From an uncultured Bacilli bacterium (lineage in GTDB: Bacteria; Bacillota_I; Bacilli_A; RF39; UBA660), in NCBI GenBank assembly GCA_910584655.1, contig CAJUBJ010000002.1, positions 1 through 64,000 of the forward strand: 64,000 nt of DNA. Direction: 5' to 3'. Made by a program: the position numbers and the translations under genes. The notes beneath the pieces are model-generated. The model saw nothing but the letters and a program-made list of their open reading frames with translations. It ran no database searches and was not told the origin of the DNA. This document shows positions 59,794 through 64,000 of this stretch, in pieces (position 1 is the first letter of the stretch; the number at the start of each line of letters is the position of its first letter).

Positions 59794-59986
59794 AATCTTC
59801 ACTCCTTAGTTCTTCTATTTTATATAATTCTAAATTAAAACCATTTAATTTGGCAATTTCAATTAATTTTATAGGATGTATGTCATTTATTTTTTCTATG
59901 TCATTTATATCTGCATCGAATTGGTTGATAGCTGTAGAAAAATATTCTATTAAATCTTTTTTTAGTTTTTCAATATTTATATTCAT
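59783..59986 (-). CDS. small acidic protein paired with the DUF4026 gene
   Basis: A 67-residue helical, acidic protein (MNINIEKLKKDLIEYFSTAINQFDADINDIEKIN), ending ELRSEDYVF. Its stop lies inside the DUF4026 start region, so the two are translationally coupled. I do not recognise the family. The 120 bases upstream carry an AT-rich promoter-like region. Confidence 0.62.
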   Translation of the reverse strand: MNINIEKLKKDLIEYFSTAINQFDADINDIEKINDIHPIKLIEIAKLNGFNLELYKIEELRSEDYVF

Positions 59987-60071
59987 TTTATTGCCTTTCT
60001 ATTAATATAAGATGCTTAATTAAATAAACTATATTTTCTTTTTGTTTATTTATGTTTAAATTATATCATTT

Positions 60072-60100
60072 TAAAAGAGGACTATAAATATATATCCTCT
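60072..60100 (-). terminator. terminator after the XRE gene at 60109
   Basis: AGAGGA/TCCTCT stem with AT-rich loop and a T-run on the minus strand. Confidence 0.6.
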
Positions 60101-60108
60101 AAAATGTT

Positions 60109-60615
60109 TTAAAATATAATAAAATTAATTGTATTTAGAATAGTTGCAAGAAGAAACAAGAGTCCTGATACTAAGTCGGATTTTTCTTTATTTATTTTGT
60201 ACCTACTTAAGAATGTTATAGAATTGTAAGCACATATTAAACTAATCAGTGAAACTGGTGAAATCTCTTTAAACATTGATATTAGAACTAAAATGATAAA
60301 AAATAAACACATACCAATAATCCCATATTTCATTGTTCGTAGCTCAATTAATTCTGTTAGGTTTATAATGTTTTCTTCACTTTTAGAAAGGATATCTTCT
60401 TTCTTTATTTTTTCACCAGCTAGAATTTCATTTATGCTTACATCTAAGATTTCGCTTAGTGGCTTTAATAGAGACATGTCCATAAGACAAATTCCACGTT
60501 CCCATTTGCTAACAGCATTTTTAGTAATTCCTAATTTTTCAGCTAGTTGTTCTTGTGTTAGATTTTTCGTTTTTCTTTGATTAGCTATAAATTTTCCAAT
60601 ACGATTTTGATTCAT
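60109..60615 (-). CDS. XRE regulator with C-terminal membrane segments
   Basis: A 168-residue protein starting MNQNRIGKFIANQRK; AGAGGAATT precedes this ATG, while an in-frame upstream ATG adds 8 residues without support. HTH about 5-60 (TQEQLAEKLGITKNAVSKWERGI), linker, then hydrophobic segments at about 95-113, 115-133 and 148-166, with almost no outer part. It is one of several membrane-tethered XRE proteins in the window. Target unknown. Confidence 0.85.
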   Translation of the reverse strand: MNQNRIGKFIANQRKTKNLTQEQLAEKLGITKNAVSKWERGICLMDMSLLKPLSEILDVSINEILAGEKIKKEDILSKSEENIINLTELIELRTMKYGIIGMCLFFIILVLISMFKEISPVSLISLICAYNSITFLSRYKINKEKSDLVSGLLFLLATILNTINFIIF

Positions 60616-60716
60616 AAAATTCCTCTTTTCATATCTCAATAATATTAGAATTTTAAATATTATTAAACATACTATTAGTTCACTTTTTTATAATTAGGAA
60701 AAGAAATAGATTTTCT

Positions 60717-61202
60717 CTACTTCTTTGTATAAAGTTTTCTTAAATATTTTATATCTTTGTCTTGATATTCTCCTATAACTTTTTGATTCCAATCATTTAT
60801 GTCAAAATCAGGGAAAAAGGTATCTGCATTAGGATATGATTCATCAATTTCAGTTAGAATCATTTTAGTTGCATAAGGCATAAATTCTTGGTAAATGGCT
60901 CCGCCTCCGATTACATAGAAATCATTGGCGATATTCTTTGCTAGATTTATAAATTCTTGAATACTGTTAAGTGTTATTACATTTTGTGATATTTTAGCAT
61001 TTGTTCTTGATAAAATTATATGTGTTCTATTAGGTAATAGTTTAGGAAGCGAATCAAACGTTTTTCTTCCCATCACTATCGGATGGTTGATGGTTGTGTC
61101 TTTAAAGAATTTCATATCTTCTTTAATATGCCATATTAAACTATTATTAACACCTAATTCTCTATTTTTTCCAATAGCTGCTATTAAAACTAGATTTTTC
61201 AT
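60717..61202 (-). CDS. folA: dihydrofolate reductase
   Basis: A 161-residue enzyme that reduces dihydrofolate with NADPH. The N-terminus LVLIAAIGKNRELGVNNSLIWHIKEDMKFFKDTT contains the active-site Trp and the acidic residue after HIKE. Further motifs are VMGRKTFDSLP, HIILSRT, FYVIGGGAIYQEF and DTFFPDF. It lacks an attached thymidylate synthase. Its start overlaps the stop of the beta-propeller gene (TAATG). Confidence 0.92.
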   Translation of the reverse strand: MKNLVLIAAIGKNRELGVNNSLIWHIKEDMKFFKDTTINHPIVMGRKTFDSLPKLLPNRTHIILSRTNAKISQNVITLNSIQEFINLAKNIANDFYVIGGGAIYQEFMPYATKMILTEIDESYPNADTFFPDFDINDWNQKVIGEYQDKDIKYLRKLYTKK

Positions 61203-62554
61203 TATTGCATCACTTCTTTTTTATTATTTTTGATTTGATTTTCTTTTTCTAGTTCATCCCAATAAGCAAATATTTTATCTAAATCAAGTACGCAAATATA
61301 TTCGATTTTTTCTATACAATTTGAATATTCTTTGGCGTTTGATTCAAATAAGATATATAAACTTTTTTTCTCTTTAGTTATTTGTTCTAGCATAGGTGGC
61401 ATTTTTAAAGTAACTTTTTGGATTAAAGAACTTCCATAGTCTGGTGTATCTTCTTTATATTTATATATATGTATATATGATGAATTAAATCTACCATATG
61501 AGCAACTTAGTATTAAATATGATTCATCTTTGTATTCATATAATTCTATACCTTGAACTTGGGGAGGAACTTTAAATTCTTTAAGATAGTTTAGTGTAAT
61601 TTCATTATTTTTTTCTTTTATTATCTCATACTCTTTAACCAAACCTTTTTCTTTATCGTCGAAACTTCCAATAAATAGTTTATTATCTTTGATACATAAA
61701 TAAGCAATAAGATTCTTTAGTTTGTTTTCATAGTTTTTTAAATGATCACCAACATCTTCAAAAGAATACTTATATTTTACTTCATTTTTTGTATTGAACT
61801 CATTTAAATCGTATGCATTTAGATGACCATCATCAACAGGAATCCATAAAAGATTATTTATTTTATCATAAGCAATTGCTCCAACATGAGAATTTGTATC
61901 TAGTGTTACAATCTTTTCTAATAGTCCTTTTTTATTTAGAATATAACATTTAGAATTAGTTTCTCCTGTTTTGTCATATGCTGTTATAATAATATTTTTT
62001 TGAGTAATCGTTAATCCTTGGGGAATCATTTGTTCTAATTCGGGCATTTTTATATTACTTTTATAAATTGTTGTAGCCATATTTGGATATTTATCTAAAA
62101 GTATTAATACATCTTTTGTGATATTTTTTCTGTTTTGTTCATCTATATTTTTTATACTATTCCATATTTTAAAGAATTGTTCTGGATTGTTTATCTCTAA
62201 ATCGTATTCTTCTTTTAAATTATAATTCGATATTTCTTGAACAATTTCAACTGCGATATGACCAGTTGATTCATCTAATTCTTTATTTTTATTAAGATCT
62301 TGTATTATTGAAATTGCTTCTTCACCAAAATTTATTATTTCTTTGTATTTTTTATCTTTTCTATAGTCATACTCAAAATCTTCTTTATTTTTATTTTTTA
62401 GTTCTTGTAGATTATTGATAATTATTTCTTTAGTACTTAAATTTTTTTCTGTTTGATTTATTATTTTTGATAAACTGAAATTATTCATATTAAATATGAT
62501 TATTAAGGACAAAATTGGTATTACATATATTAAGCTTTTTATTACCTTTTTCAT
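61202..62554 (-). CDS. membrane-anchored protein with beta-propeller-like domain
   Basis: About 450 residues. N-terminal membrane segment (about 5-22, SLIYVIPILSLIIIF), a charged helical region (30-175), then a domain of about 270 residues with repeated strand units such as NIIITAYDKTGETNSKCYIL, HVGAIAYDKINNLLWIPVDDGHLNAYDL and KLFIGSFDDKEKGLVKEYEI. These look like blades of a beta-propeller similar to proteins that report or bind at the cell surface. Start at 62554 by AAAAGGAAGT; an upstream ATG gives nine extra residues. It is cotranscribed with folA. No family name. Confidence 0.7.
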   Translation of the reverse strand: MKKVIKSLIYVIPILSLIIIFNMNNFSLSKIINQTEKNLSTKEIIINNLQELKNKNKEDFEYDYRKDKKYKEIINFGEEAISIIQDLNKNKELDESTGHIAVEIVQEISNYNLKEEYDLEINNPEQFFKIWNSIKNIDEQNRKNITKDVLILLDKYPNMATTIYKSNIKMPELEQMIPQGLTITQKNIIITAYDKTGETNSKCYILNKKGLLEKIVTLDTNSHVGAIAYDKINNLLWIPVDDGHLNAYDLNEFNTKNEVKYKYSFEDVGDHLKNYENKLKNLIAYLCIKDNKLFIGSFDDKEKGLVKEYEIIKEKNNEITLNYLKEFKVPPQVQGIELYEYKDESYLILSCSYGRFNSSYIHIYKYKEDTPDYGSSLIQKVTLKMPPMLEQITKEKKSLYILFESNAKEYSNCIEKIEYICVLDLDKIFAYWDELEKENQIKNNKKEVMQ

Positions 62555-62701
62555 AATTGACTTCCTTTTCTGGTAACTCATGAAAAGTATTATATCATAT
62601 AAGTTTTATTTATTCATTTTTTATTACACTTTGGGCAATTTTGATAATATCATTATAATTAAAGTATTATGATAAGTAAATATATTAAAATTTTTAATAA
62701 A

Positions 62702-62741
62702 TAAAAAAAGAAGCAATTAATATGTAATTTTACTTCTTTAA
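62702..62741 (-). terminator. terminator of the ABC-2 exporter operon at the window end
   Basis: AAGAAGTAAAATTACAT/ATTAATTGCTTCTT imperfect stem with a T-run on the minus strand, 12 bases after the small membrane ORF. Confidence 0.7.
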
Positions 62742-62752
62742 TTTTTATATGT

Positions 62753-62860
62753 TTAACTAACATTGACACCTTTATTAAATAGTTTAATGTTTATAAATAA
62801 GTTTATAATAAATATTATTCCATAAATTAATATACAAATAAAACCTAAGATTTTTATCAT
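62753..62860 (-). CDS. 35-residue membrane peptide coupled to the ABC-2 permease
   Basis: A small ORF starts MIKILGFICILIYGIIFI and ends FNKGVNVS. Its start overlaps the permease stop codon as ATGA, a common coupling signal, and a terminator follows. One long hydrophobic segment covers residues 5-24. It may be an accessory subunit of the exporter or a short independent membrane peptide. Too small for general gene finders. Confidence 0.45.
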   Translation of the reverse strand: MIKILGFICILIYGIIFIINLFINIKLFNKGVNVS

Positions 62861-63549
62861 TTCAACATTTGCTTCTTCATCTGTTGATTGATAATAATAT
62901 TTACTAAATCTTTATTAAATAAACTTATGATAAAAGCACTAAATAAGGATAATGTTTGAGTAGCAAGATAGACAATAAAACCAAATATTACTGATAATGC
63001 CACTTTATTATTATTTATTCTATGACCTAAGATTATTCCTGTATAACCAACTTGAATAATATTTAAGGATTCAATTAACAATACTAATAAGAATAAAAAT
63101 ATTATGCCTATTATAGAACTATCAAGTAGATTTGCTACTGGTAATAAAAAACTTTTAAAGTTGCTTATATTTTCTTTACTATAATAAGCTATGAATAAAG
63201 TTATTATAATCGCAACTACACTTGTTATCATAGTTAATATTGATGATATTATTTTTGAAAGATATATTTCTTTTTTTGTTACAGGTAAGGTATGAGTTAA
63301 GTATGATTCATCATCATATAAAGCATTTTTAAACTTTACCCAAAGACGCATTATATTATTTATTATGATATTGGCAATCATTGCAATTGTTGCTCCGCTA
63401 CATATTTTGGCAATAATACTCATAACAAATGAGTTATCAATAAGAAAGAATAATCTAGTTAAGACAGCAAAAAATATTGCTAGAATATAAAAAATAATTA
63501 AGAATTTATATATTTTTTTCAAATCATATTTTAATAATTTTTTTAACAT
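62857..63549 (-). CDS. ABC-2 type transporter permease
   Basis: A 230-residue membrane subunit with six hydrophobic segments. The loop FKNALYDDESYLTHTLPVTKKEIYLSKIISS between the second and third is typical of small ABC-2 permeases, as in exporters related to lantibiotic immunity pumps. Its start overlaps the end of the ATPase gene by 7 bases. Substrate unknown. Confidence 0.85.
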   Translation of the reverse strand: MLKKLLKYDLKKIYKFLIIFYILAIFFAVLTRLFFLIDNSFVMSIIAKICSGATIAMIANIIINNIMRLWVKFKNALYDDESYLTHTLPVTKKEIYLSKIISSILTMITSVVAIIITLFIAYYSKENISNFKSFLLPVANLLDSSIIGIIFLFLLVLLIESLNIIQVGYTGIILGHRINNNKVALSVIFGFIVYLATQTLSLFSAFIISLFNKDLVNIIINQQMKKQMLK

Positions 63550-64000
63550 TTGAACATCCTCCTAAATATTTCGTCTATTGAGCTATGTTCTTTCTCTCTT
63601 AGTTCGTCTGCATTTGAAGTTAAAACTATTTTACCTTTATCGATGAATATTACTTCATCTAGGATACTTTCAATATCTGATATTAAGTGAGTTGATATTA
63701 TAACACTTGATCCCTCTTTAAAGTTAGTCAGAATTGTATCTAGGATATAATCTCTTGTTGCTGGGTCAACTCCTCCTAATGGTTCATCTAAGATATAAAG
63801 ATCAGCTTCTCTTGACATAACTAAAACTAGTTGAACTTTTTCTTGCATACCTTTACTCATTTTATCTAGTTTCTCATTTATATCTAGATTCAAATCCTTT
63901 AATAATTTACGAGCTTTATTGCTATCAAAGTTATCATAAAAGTCTTCAAAATATTTTAATATTTCTTCTATTTTCATTGATTTGTCTAAATATGTTCTTT
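63543..64000 (-). CDS. ABC transporter ATP-binding protein, 5' end beyond the window
   Basis: Only the C-terminal 152 or so residues lie in the window. The reading frame continues unbroken upstream of the first Met at 63977 (RTYLDKSMKIEEI) to the edge, so the true start is outside. Visible are the signature MSKGMQEKVQL, Walker B LYILDEPLGGVDPATRD and switch His in STHLISD. The Walker A motif should be outside. Partner of the permease at 62857-63549. Confidence 0.88.
   Translation of the reverse strand, partial: RTYLDKSMKIEEILKYFEDFYDNFDSNKARKLLKDLNLDINEKLDKMSKGMQEKVQLVLVMSREADLYILDEPLGGVDPATRDYILDTILTNFKEGSSVIISTHLISDIESILDEVIFIDKGKIVLTSNADELREKEHSSIDEIFRRMFKC

Noticed and set aside
1..64000. 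Mycoplasma-type genetic code (TGA as Trp)
   Set aside because: TGA is used as a stop in accepted genes (for example the permease at 62857), and wall-synthesis genes are present.

Overview
The window is AT-rich bacterial DNA (roughly a quarter G+C by eye). Every gene I accept lies on the minus strand, packed into short operons with many ATG/stop overlaps. The code is standard: TGA is used as a stop and Trp is TGG. Wall genes (a GT51 peptidoglycan glycosyltransferase, an LTA-synthase-type sulfatase), BcrAB/LanFEG-like ABC pumps and many membrane-anchored XRE regulators point to a monoderm of the Bacillota (Bacilli or Clostridia, probably a gut lineage). I cannot name a genus. I see no rRNA, tRNA, CRISPR, prophage or transposase.

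Layout, in increasing coordinate (genes read right to left). 0-3.5 kb: response regulator, ABC pump and histidine kinase, with a PhoB/PhoP-like direct-repeat box in front of the pump genes. 3.5-9.2 kb: GT51 glycosyltransferase, UcpA-like and FabG-like SDRs, an ECF-type sigma/anti-sigma pair, a SanA/YdcF protein. 9.2-16.2 kb: two adjacent LolCDE/MacB-like ABC cassettes, one led by a small Sec-secreted protein. 16.3-21.2 kb: ABC-2 exporter and a large membrane protein. 21.4-41.9 kb: small single-gene units: XRE regulators, a second sigma/anti-sigma pair, an ABC-F protein with a long attenuator leader, a YoaP-like acetyltransferase, radical SAM, CPBP, VanZ and zinc-ribbon proteins. 42-43.5 kb: CcdA, thioredoxin and lipoprotein. 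43.6-50 kb: a second-type ABC/secreted-protein cassette of seven genes behind a membrane-anchored XRE gene. 50-53.1 kb: Nudix hydrolase and a CadC-like/HMA/P1B-ATPase metal efflux operon. 53.1-55 kb: alkylation-repair genes, two intact and one chimeric wreck. 55.2-64 kb: phospholipase-C-like protein, LTA synthase family sulfatase, DUF4026/DUF2314 protein, DHFR, beta-propeller protein, and an ABC-2 exporter cut by the window edge.

The most unusual content is the set of three operons (starting near 12.8, 16.1 and 49.04 kb) that share one regulatory cassette: two tandem 17-bp palindromes of the form GTAGAG-N5-CTCTAC, 21 bp centre to centre, exactly 20 bp upstream of a predicted -35 box. Two of the operons encode small Sec-secreted proteins, and all use type-VII-like ABC parts (ATPase plus FtsX-like permeases with large outer domains). 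I read this as one co-regulated system for making, releasing or resisting secreted (possibly bacteriocin-like) proteins. It shows recent duplication and gene conversion: two ATPase genes are almost identical, two permeases share an identical membrane half, and truncated permeases and a frameshifted remnant are present. A second strong signal is the ABC-F leader (about 28.49-28.75 kb), with a promoter, two leader peptides, an intrinsic terminator and an alternative hairpin over the ribosome-binding site.
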